Source of the DNA: CAYJBP01 sp964368605
Lineage (GTDB): Bacteria > Bacillota > Dehalobacteriia > UBA4068
Length of the DNA stretch: 31,232 bases
Assembly (NCBI GenBank): GCA_964368605.1
Contig: CAYJBP010000017.1
Coordinates: 1 to 31,232, forward strand
Direction of reading: 5' to 3'
The notes beneath the pieces are model-generated. The model saw nothing but the letters and a program-made list of their open reading frames with translations, was not told the origin of the DNA and ran no database searches. The position numbers and the translations under genes were made by a program. The stretch's first letter is position 1. Every line of letters begins with the position of its first letter. This document shows positions 15,743 through 25,043 of this stretch, in pieces.

Positions 15743-16867
15743 ATGTTTAAAACAGAAAATATTCAAACCCCGGCCTATGTAGTAGTAGAAGAATTATTAA
15801 CAAAAAACCTAGAAATTTTACAAAAGGTAAAAAAAGCAACAAATTGTAAAATCCTCTTAGCCCAAAAAGCATTTTCGATGTTTCATTATTATCCCTTAAT
15901 CGCTAAATATTTGGATGGGGTAACGGCCAGCGGCCTTTTCGAGGCTAAACTGGGCTATCAGCATTTTAAAAAGGAAAACCATGTATTTGCCGCCGCCTAT
16001 CGCGATGATGAAATGGCCGAAATTATCCAAATTTGTGACCATATTAGTTTTAATTCGGCTTATCAATGGCATAGGTTCAAAAAGCAGGTTTTGGCGGCCG
16101 GGCGTTCATGCTCATTACGGATTAATCCCGAATGTTCTACCCAAGAAGGGGCAATTTATGACCCTTGTGCTAAAGGCTCGCGCTTAGGAATTACGGCTGC
16201 TAATTTTAATAAGGATTTAATAGTTGGCTTGGATGGCTTGCATTTTCATACCTTATGCGAGCAAAATGCCGATGCCTTAAGCCAAACTTTAGCTGCGGTT
16301 GAGCAAAAGTTTGGCGCATATTTGCCCCAAATGCGCTGGCTTAATTTTGGCGGTGGCCATCATATTAGCCGCGAGGATTATGATTTGGATTTATTGATAA
16401 AATTGATTAATGAGTGGCAAAATAAATATGATTTGCAAGTGTATTTAGAGCCGGGCGAGGCCATTGCTCTTAATGCCGGCTTTTTGGTTACAAAAGTTTT
16501 GGATATTATTGATAATGACCTGAAAATTGCCATATTAGATACATCTGCGGCCTGCCATATGCCCGATGTTTTGGAAATGCCCTATCGTCCACCTTTAATA
16601 AATAGTGGCAGGGCAGGGGAGAAACAATATGATTATCGCTTAGGCGGCCCTACTTGCTTAGCCGGCGATATCATTGGCGATTATTCTTTTGATCAGCCGC
16701 TTAGCCATGGCGATATCCTAACCTTTGCCGACATGGCTATTTATTCTTTTGTAAAAAACAATACTTTTAATGGTATTAATTTACCTTGTATTTATGCAGC
16801 TAAAGATAATAACCTACAATTAATTAAACAATTTGGTTATGCAGATTTTTATAATCGCTTGTCTTAA
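15743..16867 (+). CDS. nspC: Carboxynorspermidine/carboxyspermidine decarboxylase
   Basis: PLP-dependent, alanine-racemase-fold decarboxylase that removes the carboxyl group from carboxyspermidine or carboxynorspermidine, giving spermidine or norspermidine. The 374-residue length fits NspC. Early TPAYVV, the Schiff-base lysine K42 in LLAQKAFSMF, GLHFHTLCEQ (C172), LNFGGGHHI and YLEPGEAIALNAG are all family hallmarks. Start ATG follows AAAGGAGG (15730-15738). It works directly after the dehydrogenase at 13981-15186, yet is separated from it by repeat DNA with a possible terminator, so it may be transcribed apart from it. I see no strong promoter in the gap. A separate promoter for the next operon overlaps its end. 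Confidence 0.92.
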   Translation: MFKTENIQTPAYVVVEELLTKNLEILQKVKKATNCKILLAQKAFSMFHYYPLIAKYLDGVTASGLFEAKLGYQHFKKENHVFAAAYRDDEMAEIIQICDHISFNSAYQWHRFKKQVLAAGRSCSLRINPECSTQEGAIYDPCAKGSRLGITAANFNKDLIVGLDGLHFHTLCEQNADALSQTLAAVEQKFGAYLPQMRWLNFGGGHHISREDYDLDLLIKLINEWQNKYDLQVYLEPGEAIALNAGFLVTKVLDIIDNDLKIAILDTSAACHMPDVLEMPYRPPLINSGRAGEKQYDYRLGGPTCLAGDIIGDYSFDQPLSHGDILTFADMAIYSFVKNNTFNGINLPCIYAAKDNNLQLIKQFGYADFYNRLS

Positions 16868-16887
16868 TGCATATAATATGGTAAAAT
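16859..16887 (+). promoter_or_regulatory. Promoter for the def-fmt operon
   Basis: TTGTCT (16859-16864), a 17-base spacer and TAAAAT (16882-16887), with TG one base before the -10 (extended -10). The -35 box lies in the last codons of nspC, and the start codon of def is 31 bases downstream of the -10. Confidence 0.5.
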
Positions 16888-16918
16888 ATAAGTTAAGACA
16901 AAAATGCGGAGGAAAAAT

Positions 16919-17380
16919 ATGAGTGCCATTCGGCAGATAGTAAAATTAGGGGATCCTATTTTAAGGCAGGATGCCCAAACCGTTAAGCGTTTTGGTATAC
17001 AATTACATATTTTGCTTGATGATATGGCCAAAACCATGTATGCATCCAATGGTGTAGGCTTAGCTGCGCCGCAAATTGGGGTTAGCAAAAGGGTTGTGGT
17101 TATTGATGATCATGATCAAAGCGGTTTAATCGAATTGGTTAATCCGGAAATTACCGTTAAAGAAGGCTGCGAGCTTGATGTAGAATATTGCCTTTCGGTA
17201 CCCAATCGAGGTGGCGAAGTAGAAAGAGCAACTAAAATTGTCGTTAATGCCCAAGATCGCTTTGGCGAAGAATATGAATATGAAGTTGAAGGTTTTTTAG
17301 CAAGAATTTTCCAGCATGAAATAGACCACCTAAACGGTCAGTTATTCGTCGATATTATGAAGCGAGAGGTGAAGGATTAA
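16919..17380 (+). CDS. def: Peptide deformylase
   Basis: Removes the formyl group from the N-terminal methionine of new proteins at the ribosome. The 153-residue protein has the three metal-site motifs: GVGLAAPQIG, the cysteine motif in the form EYCLSVP (C91), and HEIDH (H133, E134, H137). The cysteine motif is normally EGCLS, so residue 90 is Tyr instead of Gly, which is unusual right next to the metal ligand. The short length and direct pairing with fmt fit a type I enzyme. ATG 16919 is preferred over the ATG at 16904 because GGAGG lies at 16908-16912. The stop overlaps the fmt start as TAATG. Confidence 0.94.
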   Translation: MSAIRQIVKLGDPILRQDAQTVKRFGIQLHILLDDMAKTMYASNGVGLAAPQIGVSKRVVVIDDHDQSGLIELVNPEITVKEGCELDVEYCLSVPNRGGEVERATKIVVNAQDRFGEEYEYEVEGFLARIFQHEIDHLNGQLFVDIMKREVKD

Positions 17381-18306
17381 TGCGCTTTATCTATATGGGT
17401 AGCCCCGATTTTGCGGTTAAACCCTTAGAGCATTTAATCGCCAAAGGCTTTAGACCAGAGGCTATTTTTTCGCGCCCCGATAAACCCAAAGGCAGGGGTG
17501 GTAAAATGCAGCCCACAGCCGTTAAAGCGGCAGCTTTAGCCTTAGATATCCCGGTATTTACGCCTGCAAATATCAATAGTCCCGAGGCAATTGAGCAAAT
17601 TAAACAATTTAAGCCCGAACTTTTAGTGGTGGTAGCTTATGGCCAAATTCTCAAAAAGGAACTTTTAGCCTTACCGCCTAAAGGCTCGGTAAATTTGCAT
17701 GCCTCGCTTTTGCCTGCATATCGGGGGGCAGCCCCTATTCAAAGAGCAATTATGAATGGCGAAACGCTAAGTGGAATTACCACCATGTATTTGGCCGAAG
17801 GGCTAGATAGCGGCGATATGATTCTTAAAGCCGAAGTAGCAATCAGCCCCGAAGATACCGGCGGCAGCCTTCATGATAAATTAGCAGATACAGGCAGCGA
17901 GCTTTTGGCGCAAACTTTGGCTTTAATTGCAGCCGATCAAGTAAAACCGATTGCTCAAAATCATGATTTGGCTACCTATGCAGCCCTTTTAACTGCCGAT
18001 GACGAAATAATTAATTGGCAACTTTCGGCGCAAACTATCTATAATCAAATTAGGGGCTTAAATCCTTTCCCTAAGGCTTATACCTATTATAAGCAAAAGC
18101 GGTTAAAGGTGCTGGCCGCTATTTGGCGTCCCAAACGTTTTGAGGCCACAGCCGGCCAAATTGTGGCCATCGATCGGCAAGGCATTTGGCTGGCCACCGC
18201 CGATGGCGAAATTTGTCTTACCGAAGTTCAACCCGAAGGTAAAGCTAAGATGGAAGCGTCTGCCTTTGCCCGAGGTTCGGATATTGCCGTTGGTATGCAG
18301 TTGTAA
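17380..18306 (+). CDS. fmt: Methionyl-tRNA formyltransferase
   Basis: Formylates initiator Met-tRNA using 10-formyl-tetrahydrofolate, the step that def later reverses. The 308-residue length is standard. The N-terminal folate-hydrolase-like domain (about 1-190) holds MGSPDFA, the catalytic Asn and His in VNLHASLLPAYRGAAPI (N105, H107) and the catalytic Asp in LDSGDM (D143). The C-terminal OB-like tRNA-binding domain occupies about 205-305 and includes IRGLNPFPKAYT. It is coupled to def by a TAATG overlap. Confidence 0.96.
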   Translation: MRFIYMGSPDFAVKPLEHLIAKGFRPEAIFSRPDKPKGRGGKMQPTAVKAAALALDIPVFTPANINSPEAIEQIKQFKPELLVVVAYGQILKKELLALPPKGSVNLHASLLPAYRGAAPIQRAIMNGETLSGITTMYLAEGLDSGDMILKAEVAISPEDTGGSLHDKLADTGSELLAQTLALIAADQVKPIAQNHDLATYAALLTADDEIINWQLSAQTIYNQIRGLNPFPKAYTYYKQKRLKVLAAIWRPKRFEATAGQIVAIDRQGIWLATADGEICLTEVQPEGKAKMEASAFARGSDIAVGMQL

Positions 18307-18333
18307 ATTTGTTAACTATTAAGGAGGAGATTT

Positions 18334-19014
18334 ATGTTCTTTTATGATCCTACCTGGATTTTGATGATAATTGCCATTGTCATCACCCTGTTTGCTCAAA
18401 GCAAGGTTAATTCTACCTATCAAAAATATGCCAAGGTGCGTTCGGCAAGAGGTTTGTCGGCGCATGATGCGGCAAGGTTGATTTTGGATTATAATGGCTT
18501 GCAAAATGTGCGTATTGAGCAGGTTAGCGGTAGCTTAACCGATCATTATGATCCCCGAGGCAAAGTTTTGCGGCTATCGCAAGCCACTTATCATAGTGAT
18601 AGTGTAGCCGCTTTAGGTATTGCCGCCCATGAGGCCGGCCATGCCATGCAGGATAAAGAAGGCTATATTCCCTTAAAAATTAGGGGTGCTTTAGTGCCTT
18701 TGGCCAATATTGGTTCTAATTTCTCGATGATTTTGATTATTATCGGCGCAATTATGGGTGCTGCTAATTTAATTGATTTGGGGATAATCTTTTTTTCCTT
18801 TGCTGTTTTATTCCAATTAGTTACTTTACCGGTGGAATTTAATGCATCTTCTCGAGCTTTAGCTGCCTTAGAAGGGGGCAATCTTTTAAATATCGACGAA
18901 GTTAAACAAACCAAAAAAGTGCTATCGGCTGCGGCTTTAACTTATGTAGCAGCCGCCTTGGCTTCTTTATTACAGCTATTACGTTTTATAATTTTATTTG
19001 GCAGAAGGGATTAA
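18334..19014 (+). CDS. yugP: Membrane zinc metallopeptidase, YugP type
   Basis: Predicted membrane-bound neutral zinc peptidase of the YugP family; its substrate is not established. The 226-residue protein has an N-terminal membrane span (about 5-22), the zinc site HEAGH (H99, E100, H103), then two membrane segments (about 125-165) with EFNASSRA after them, and a C-terminal hydrophobic span (about 190-222). Start ATG is preceded by AAGGAGG. This gene commonly sits between fmt and rsmB in Clostridia-like genomes, and it does so here. Possible roles in membrane protein quality control are inference. Confidence 0.88.
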   Translation: MFFYDPTWILMIIAIVITLFAQSKVNSTYQKYAKVRSARGLSAHDAARLILDYNGLQNVRIEQVSGSLTDHYDPRGKVLRLSQATYHSDSVAALGIAAHEAGHAMQDKEGYIPLKIRGALVPLANIGSNFSMILIIIGAIMGAANLIDLGIIFFSFAVLFQLVTLPVEFNASSRALAALEGGNLLNIDEVKQTKKVLSAAALTYVAAALASLLQLLRFIILFGRRD

Positions 19015-19026
19015 TCATAAATTTAA

Positions 19027-20388
19027 ATGAAGCAGGAAAATAAAAAAATCAGCGCCCGCGAGGCCGCTTTGCTAATCCTTCAAAAAGCCGAGCAAGATCA
19101 GGCCTATATCAATTTATTATTAAGGCAAATGCTTGATAAATACCATTTATCATTGCAAGATAAACATTTAGCTACCGAGCTGGTTTATGGCTGCATGCGC
19201 ATGCAGGCTGCCCTTAATTATTGTTTAGAACAATTATTAAGCCGCCCCTTAAAAAAGCTAACGCCGGCTATTGCCAATATTTTGCGAATTGGCCTGTATC
19301 AGATTATTTATATGGAGCGTATTCCCGATTCGGCGGCGGTAAATACAGCTGTTGATTTGGCTAAACGTTATGGCCATAAAGGCACGGCCTCTTTGGTTAA
19401 TGGCGTTTTGCGCAGTTATCTACGTGCCGAACAGCCCTTATTACCCAAAGAAGATCAAGGTCGTGAGTATTTTATCCATGGCTTATCCTATCCCGACTGG
19501 CTGGTTGATGAGCTTTTAAAATTATGGCCAAAGCCGGATATCAATGATTTTTTAAAATTTCATAATCAACATCATGGCATTACAGTTCGCTATAATAGCT
19601 TAAAAATTAGCAAAACCGATTTTGTTAAGCAATTAGAAGCCAAGCAAATTGATTTTAGCCCGGCTAAATTTAGTCCATCTGCCTTTATTTTGCATAATGG
19701 CAGCGAGCATTTAAAGCCTTTTTTGACCCAAGGCCTAATTTTGGCTCAAGGCGAAGCATCGCAATTGGTGGCTTATGCTTGTAATCCGCAACCGGGCCAA
19801 ACAATTATTGATTTATGCGCCGCCCCGGGCGGTAAGGCCAGCCATTTAGCCCAGCTTATGGATAATAAGGGGCGGATTATTGCCAATGATATCCATGCCA
19901 GTCGTGTGCAGTTGATTAAGGATAATGCCGCCGCCTTAGGCATCGATATTATCGAAACTATTTGTGCCGATGGCTGTAATTTGCCAGATAAGTATCATAA
20001 TCTGGCCGATACGGTGCTTTTGGATGCCCCATGTAGTGGGCTGGGGGTTTTAGGCAAGCGTGCCGATAGCCGCTGGCGTAAATCAAAAGATGATATCAAC
20101 CAAATGCAGGCCTTATCCGCTAATTTATTGCAGGCAGCAGGCCGATACCTAAAACCTAAAGGGTATTTGATTTTTAGTACCTGCACAATTATGCCGGCCG
20201 AGAATGAAGAAAATATTAAGGCCTTTTTAGCGGCTAATCCTAATTTTAAATTAGTTAGCATCATAAATTTGGCCGATTTATTATTAGATGAAGATGATAA
20301 AAAAGCTGCCCTAGCAGGGATGATACAGCTTTTGCCGCAAAAGCAGAATTTAGAGGGCTTTTTCATAGCCAAAATGCAAAAGGATTAA
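19027..20388 (+). CDS. rsmB: 16S rRNA (cytosine-967-C5) methyltransferase
   Basis: SAM-dependent enzyme making m5C967 in 16S rRNA. The 453-residue protein has an N-terminal NusB-like RNA-binding domain (about 1-145), then the methyltransferase domain. There, IDLCAAPGGKASH is the SAM loop, LLDAPCSGLGVLG carries C336 and FSTCTIMPAENE carries C386, the two cysteines characteristic of RsmB-type m5C methyltransferases. The ATG has no strong Shine-Dalgarno, though it lies 12 bases after the upstream stop, so re-initiation is likely. The rlmN start follows its stop by one base. Confidence 0.95.
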   Translation: MKQENKKISAREAALLILQKAEQDQAYINLLLRQMLDKYHLSLQDKHLATELVYGCMRMQAALNYCLEQLLSRPLKKLTPAIANILRIGLYQIIYMERIPDSAAVNTAVDLAKRYGHKGTASLVNGVLRSYLRAEQPLLPKEDQGREYFIHGLSYPDWLVDELLKLWPKPDINDFLKFHNQHHGITVRYNSLKISKTDFVKQLEAKQIDFSPAKFSPSAFILHNGSEHLKPFLTQGLILAQGEASQLVAYACNPQPGQTIIDLCAAPGGKASHLAQLMDNKGRIIANDIHASRVQLIKDNAAALGIDIIETICADGCNLPDKYHNLADTVLLDAPCSGLGVLGKRADSRWRKSKDDINQMQALSANLLQAAGRYLKPKGYLIFSTCTIMPAENEENIKAFLAANPNFKLVSIINLADLLLDEDDKKAALAGMIQLLPQKQNLEGFFIAKMQKD

Positions 20389-20389
20389 G

Positions 20390-21469
20390 ATGATTATTGC
20401 CGAAAATATAGATATTCTGGCTTTTAATGAAGCCGACTTAAAAACTTATTTTAAGAGCCAAAATTTGCCTGCTTTTAGAGCAGCCCAAGTTTTTGATTGG
20501 TTACAGAATAAAGCTCTGCTCGATTTTGAGCAAATGGCCAATTTGCCGCTTAGTTTACGCCAAGATTTGGCGGCCGCCTTTAGCAGCCAAATTCCGCAAA
20601 TAGAGCATATCAGTGCCAATGCCGATACCCAAAAATTTTTGTTGAAATTAGCCGATAATCAAACTATCGAAACGGTAGCGATGTATTATCAGCGCGCAAA
20701 TAGCCGCGACCGGGCTACCTGCTGTGTAAGTACCCAAAGCGGTTGTGCTATGGGCTGTGCCTTTTGCGCCAGCGGCCTGTTTAAAGATTTGCGCAATCTA
20801 AGCGCCGGGGAAATTGTTGCCCAAGTATTGCTTAGTAGTCAGCTTGCTATTAAGCAGGGGTTTAAAGGGATTAGCAATATTGTTTTTATGGGCATGGGCG
20901 AACCTTTGGCTAATTTGGCCAACTTAAAGCAAGCAATTTTAATTTTAAATGACCCGCAAGGCCAAAATATTGGTCAAAGAAGAATGACTGTTTCTACTTG
21001 CGGTTTAGTGCCACAAATTTATCAAGTTGCCGACTGGGATTTGCAAATTAACTTAGCAATTTCTTTGCATAGTGCTAATCAAGCTAAGCGTCAAAAAATC
21101 ATGCCCATTGCCGCCAAACATGATTTAAATGATTTGATGAAGGCTTGCGATCATTATCGCCAAAAAACCGGCCGACGATTAACTTTTGAATATGCGATGT
21201 TTAAAGGCATCAATGATAGTTTAGATGATGCAAAATTATTAGCAGATTTATTGACAGGACGCGATATTCTTGTTAATATTATTGCAGCTAATATTGTTAG
21301 CGAAAGCAAATATCAGCCCAGCAATAAGGCGGCGATTAAACAATTCTGCGATTATCTGCAAAGCCGTAATTGCGAGGTAGCCTTAAGAGAAAGACGAGGT
21401 CAGGATATTGATGCTGCTTGTGGGCAATTAAGAAAAAGATTAGCTTTTAAAAATAAATCGGAGGTGTAA
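20390..21469 (+). CDS. rlmN: Dual-specificity 23S rRNA/tRNA adenine-C2 methyltransferase
   Basis: Radical SAM enzyme that methylates C2 of A2503 in 23S rRNA and A37 of some tRNAs. The 359-residue protein shows the radical SAM cluster GCAMGCAFCASG (C119, C123, C126), then LRNLSAGEIVAQV, VFMGMGEPLAN, MTVSTCG and the conserved C-terminal cysteine in DAACGQLR (C344), which carries the transferred methyl group in family members. The first 90 residues form the usual accessory domain. The start has no clear Shine-Dalgarno and follows the rsmB stop by one base. Confidence 0.96.
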   Translation: MIIAENIDILAFNEADLKTYFKSQNLPAFRAAQVFDWLQNKALLDFEQMANLPLSLRQDLAAAFSSQIPQIEHISANADTQKFLLKLADNQTIETVAMYYQRANSRDRATCCVSTQSGCAMGCAFCASGLFKDLRNLSAGEIVAQVLLSSQLAIKQGFKGISNIVFMGMGEPLANLANLKQAILILNDPQGQNIGQRRMTVSTCGLVPQIYQVADWDLQINLAISLHSANQAKRQKIMPIAAKHDLNDLMKACDHYRQKTGRRLTFEYAMFKGINDSLDDAKLLADLLTGRDILVNIIAANIVSESKYQPSNKAAIKQFCDYLQSRNCEVALRERRGQDIDAACGQLRKRLAFKNKSEV

Positions 21470-21473
21470 ACCT

Positions 21474-22181
21474 TTGCGAGCCGAATTTATCTCCCATATT
21501 GGGGTGGTTAGAAAAAATAATGAGGATGCGGTTTTTTGCGATCCAAAAGCAGGCCTTTTAGTAATTGCCGATGGCATTGGCGGCAGCGATGCAGGTGAAG
21601 TAGCCAGCGCTACCGCCGTAAGAGTGGTAGCCGAAAACTTTTGGGAAAACCCCGAAAGCGAACCGGCCGAATTAATGCGCGAGGCCTTTTACCAAGCCAA
21701 TGATATCTTGTATCGTGCCGGCCATGAAGATGGCCGCCATGGCATGGGCACAACGCTTACTGCCGCCGCAATCAGCGATAATCAAATCAAGCTGGTGCAT
21801 GTGGGCGATAGCCGTGCTTATTTAATTAGCAAAGATCATATAGAGCAATTAACCGATGATCATACCCTGGTTAATATTTTGCTGGCTCAAGGCAAAATTA
21901 CAGATCAAGAGGCCGAAAACCATCCCCAAAGGCATATTTTAGTGCGTTCAATTGGCCAAGATCTTTTGGTGCAAGTACAGGAAAAAGAACTTACCTGGCA
22001 AAAAGGCGATTATTTGCTGCTTTGCACCGATGGTCTTTATAGCTTAGTGCCGGAAAAGGAAATGCAAACCATTGCCGAAAGGGCTGTTGATTTAAAACAT
22101 GCGGTTGATATGATGGCAAAAACTGCTATTAATCGAGGCGGCTATGATAATATTTCGATAATATTAGCCGCTTTTGAATAA
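21474..22181 (+). CDS. prpC: PP2C-type serine/threonine phosphatase
   Basis: Mn/Mg-dependent phosphatase that opposes the Ser/Thr kinase encoded next. The 235-residue protein has the PP2C signature series RKNNEDA, ADGIGGSDAGE, GMGTTLTAA, HVGDSRAYL, LCTDGLYSL and YDNISIIL, which supply the metal-binding aspartates. Translation starts at TTG behind GGAGGTG at 21460-21466, which overlaps the rlmN stop codon. Cytosolic. Its neighbours put it in the common prpC-prkC-rsgA block. Confidence 0.95.
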   Translation: MRAEFISHIGVVRKNNEDAVFCDPKAGLLVIADGIGGSDAGEVASATAVRVVAENFWENPESEPAELMREAFYQANDILYRAGHEDGRHGMGTTLTAAAISDNQIKLVHVGDSRAYLISKDHIEQLTDDHTLVNILLAQGKITDQEAENHPQRHILVRSIGQDLLVQVQEKELTWQKGDYLLLCTDGLYSLVPEKEMQTIAERAVDLKHAVDMMAKTAINRGGYDNISIILAAFE

Positions 22182-22196
22182 TTTGGAGGGATATCT

Positions 22197-24122
22197 TTGA
22201 TTGGAAAACTGTTTAATGATCGTTATCAAATAATCGAAAAAATTGGCTCAGGTGGCACAGCCATCGTCTATAAAGGCCAAGACACCCTGCTGGGGCGGAT
22301 GGTAACGGTAAAAATTTTGCGTGAAGAATGTGCCAGCAATGAAGAGTTTGTGCGCCGTTTTCGGCGCGAAGCCCAGGCGGTAGCCAGCCTTTCTCATGGC
22401 AATATTGTGGCCGTTTATGATGTTGGCCTCGAAGAAAATATGCAATATATTGTGATGGAATTTGTTGAAGGGCTATCCTTAAAGGAATATATTCAGCAAA
22501 AAGGCAGCTTAGGCATAGAAGAAGCCGCCGCTATTATGGTGCAAATTTTAGATGGCATTAGCTATGCCCATGAGCATGGCATAATTCACCGTGATATTAA
22601 GCCGCATAATATTCTACTCGGCCATGATGGCCGTGCCAAAGTTACCGACTTTGGTATCGCTATCGGCATGACCGATGTTACGCAAACTTATAATACTTCG
22701 TCTAAAATTATGGGTTCGGTGCATTATATTGCTTCCGAGCAGGTACAAGGCCTTGCTGTTACCGAAAAATCGGATATTTATTCGGCCGGCGTGGTTTTTT
22801 ACGAGATGCTTACCGGCCAATTGCCATTTAATGGTGATACGCCAATTAGTATTGCTATGCAACATGTGCAGGCCGAATTAATATTGCCGCATCAGCTAAA
22901 TCCTCGCATCCCGATTGGGCTTTCTTATGTAATTATGCGGGCAATGCGTAAAAATCCGGAAACCCGCTATGAAAGCGCCAAGGAAATGACTGAAGCAATT
23001 AAAGGCGTGGTAGACGGCTTAAGCAGTATTTATCAGCCTGCCCCCGATGAAAAAATCGATGGCGGTGAATTGATTTCAGGCACTGATGCCCGCCCCAATC
23101 GTCGGGAAAGAAGGACGGAAACCGTGCGCAAGCGTAATAATGAAGGTCGCAAACGTTCGATTAACTTTACGGCGATTCTCCTTTTAATAGTAGTGGTTAG
23201 CTTTGTGGCAGCCTTGATTTGGTTTGTCGGCAAAATTGGCATCATTTTCGAGCCCGAAACAATGATAGCTACCCCGAATATGGTTGGTAAAGAAATTAGC
23301 ATAGCCGAAACCGAATTGAATAATATGGAACTAAGTTATACTATCGAGCGCAAAAATAGCGATACTGTGCCGATTAATACCATTATCAGCCAAAGCCCGG
23401 TTGCCGAAACCAGCATTAGCGCCAGCCGCAATATTATTTTAACAGTTAGTGATGGCCCTCCTTTAACCGATGTGCCGGTGGTAGAGGGATTAAGCGAATA
23501 TTTGGCCGAAACTAGGCTTGCCGATAAAGGGCTTACCTTTGTTTATAATGAGCCGGAATATCATGATAGCGTTTTAGAAGGCGATATTATCGACCAAGTA
23601 CCTGCGGCCGGAACCCAGGTTTCCGGCGGCACCCAAGTAATGATGACGGTAAGCAAAGGGCCTGAACCGATTTTAATCGATATGCCTACCGTAACCGATT
23701 TGCCTTTAGAAGAAGCCCAAACGGCCTTAACCAATGCAAAACTGCTGGTAGCCCAGCCTTTGGTTTATGAGGAAAGCCTAACCCATAATGAGGGTATTGT
23801 AATTAGACAAAGCGCAGCCGCCGGCAGCGAAGTAGCCGAAGGCGACGAAATTACCCTGGTAGTAAGCTCGGGTCCCGGGCCTGTGGATCGTTCGGTTACA
23901 ATTAATTATACCGTTATTAATGATGGCTTGCCCCATAATATTACGGTTGTAATCAGTGATACCCAAGGCGTGCGCGAGGTTTGGAATCAGGAGCATGAAT
24001 CGGGCTATTTCTTTAATCAATCTTTTACCTATTACGAAAAAGGTATTATTACCATTTATCTGGATAATGTTGCTCAACAATCCTTCGAAGTGCCCCAAAA
24101 TTCTAATGCAGGGAGTATATAA
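22197..24122 (+). CDS. prkC: PASTA-domain serine/threonine protein kinase
   Basis: Membrane kinase that senses cell-wall fragments or lipid II through external PASTA repeats and phosphorylates cell-wall, division and translation proteins. In the 641-residue protein the kinase domain is about 8-270, with glycine loop IGSGGTAIVYKG, K39 in VKIL, catalytic HRDIKPHNILL (D133), DFGIAIGM and a Thr/Ser-rich activation loop. A basic linker is followed by one membrane span at about 323-345. Three PASTA repeats lie near 355-420, 421-488 and 489-560, each ending in SDGP, SKGP or SSGP. A final domain of about 75 residues rich in beta strands has no assigned function. It starts at TTG behind GGAGG and ends overlapping the rsgA start (TAATG). 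Confidence 0.96.
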   Translation: MIGKLFNDRYQIIEKIGSGGTAIVYKGQDTLLGRMVTVKILREECASNEEFVRRFRREAQAVASLSHGNIVAVYDVGLEENMQYIVMEFVEGLSLKEYIQQKGSLGIEEAAAIMVQILDGISYAHEHGIIHRDIKPHNILLGHDGRAKVTDFGIAIGMTDVTQTYNTSSKIMGSVHYIASEQVQGLAVTEKSDIYSAGVVFYEMLTGQLPFNGDTPISIAMQHVQAELILPHQLNPRIPIGLSYVIMRAMRKNPETRYESAKEMTEAIKGVVDGLSSIYQPAPDEKIDGGELISGTDARPNRRERRTETVRKRNNEGRKRSINFTAILLLIVVVSFVAALIWFVGKIGIIFEPETMIATPNMVGKEISIAETELNNMELSYTIERKNSDTVPINTIISQSPVAETSISASRNIILTVSDGPPLTDVPVVEGLSEYLAETRLADKGLTFVYNEPEYHDSVLEGDIIDQVPAAGTQVSGGTQVMMTVSKGPEPILIDMPTVTDLPLEEAQTALTNAKLLVAQPLVYEESLTHNEGIVIRQSAAAGSEVAEGDEITLVVSSGPGPVDRSVTINYTVINDGLPHNITVVISDTQGVREVWNQEHESGYFFNQSFTYYEKGIITIYLDNVAQQSFEVPQNSNAGSI

Positions 24123-25033
24123 TGAGCAATAATTGGCAAGATGGCCTAATTTTAAGCTCTTTTGGTGGCTTTTATACTGTACTTAGCCAAGAAAAAGAGC
24201 ATAAATGCCAATTGCGTGGCAAATTAAAAAAGAAACGTTTTTCGGATGATGGCCTAAGTGGGGTTTTTGTGGGTGATAAAATCCAATTCTCTTTGGCCAC
24301 CGATGGCGAAAGCTATGGCATGATCGAAGCCTTATATCCGCGCCAAAACTTTTTGCCACGCCCCAAAATTGCCAATATCGAACAGGCAATTATTGTAATG
24401 GCTGCTAAAGAGCCTGATTATGATTTGCTTTTATTAGAAAAAATCCTGATTACAACCGCTTTTTTAGGGATAAAGGCCGCAATTTGCATCAATAAAATTG
24501 ATTTGGCCGATCATGATTTAAATCCGATTTTAGAACCATATCAAAAAGCAGGCTGGCCGATTACCCTGGTATCTACTTATACTGACCAAGGGATTAATCA
24601 GTTTAAAAAATTGCTGACCGGCAAAATTTCGGTTTTGGCAGGCCCTTCGGGAGTGGGTAAATCCAGTATTTTAAATGCAATTTTGCCCGAGGCCAATATT
24701 GCCGTAAATGCGATTAGCGATCGCCTGCAAAGAGGCAAGCATACCACTCGTAGCGTAAGCCTGCTACCCTTAGCCGAAGGCGGATTTGTGGCCGATGCTC
24801 CCGGTTTTTCGCTTTTAGATTTGCCGCTGGCACTAAAAAAAGACGACTTAAGCGATTATTATCCCGAATACAAAGCATTAGGCGAGCAATGCCGCTTTTT
24901 AGGCTGCAATCATCAAAATGAACCTGATTGCGCCGTTAAACTAGCTGTTGAAAAGGGAGAATTGGCTTTAAGCCGCTATCAATACTATTTGCGATTCTTA
25001 GCAGAAATTGCTGAAAGAGAAATTAAATATTAA
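24122..25033 (+). CDS. rsgA: Ribosome small-subunit-dependent GTPase A
   Basis: Circularly permuted GTPase that helps late maturation of the 30S subunit. The 303-residue protein has an N-terminal OB-fold (about 1-70), then the permuted GTPase motifs in the order NKID (N124), GPSGVGKSS (G174 onward) and DAPGF (D225). A C-terminal zinc site follows, CRFLGCNHQNEPDC (C257, C262, H264, C270). The start overlaps the prkC stop. It belongs to the same operon as the kinase and phosphatase. Confidence 0.96.
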   Translation: MSNNWQDGLILSSFGGFYTVLSQEKEHKCQLRGKLKKKRFSDDGLSGVFVGDKIQFSLATDGESYGMIEALYPRQNFLPRPKIANIEQAIIVMAAKEPDYDLLLLEKILITTAFLGIKAAICINKIDLADHDLNPILEPYQKAGWPITLVSTYTDQGINQFKKLLTGKISVLAGPSGVGKSSILNAILPEANIAVNAISDRLQRGKHTTRSVSLLPLAEGGFVADAPGFSLLDLPLALKKDDLSDYYPEYKALGEQCRFLGCNHQNEPDCAVKLAVEKGELALSRYQYYLRFLAEIAEREIKY

Positions 25034-25043
25034 AGGTGATCAT

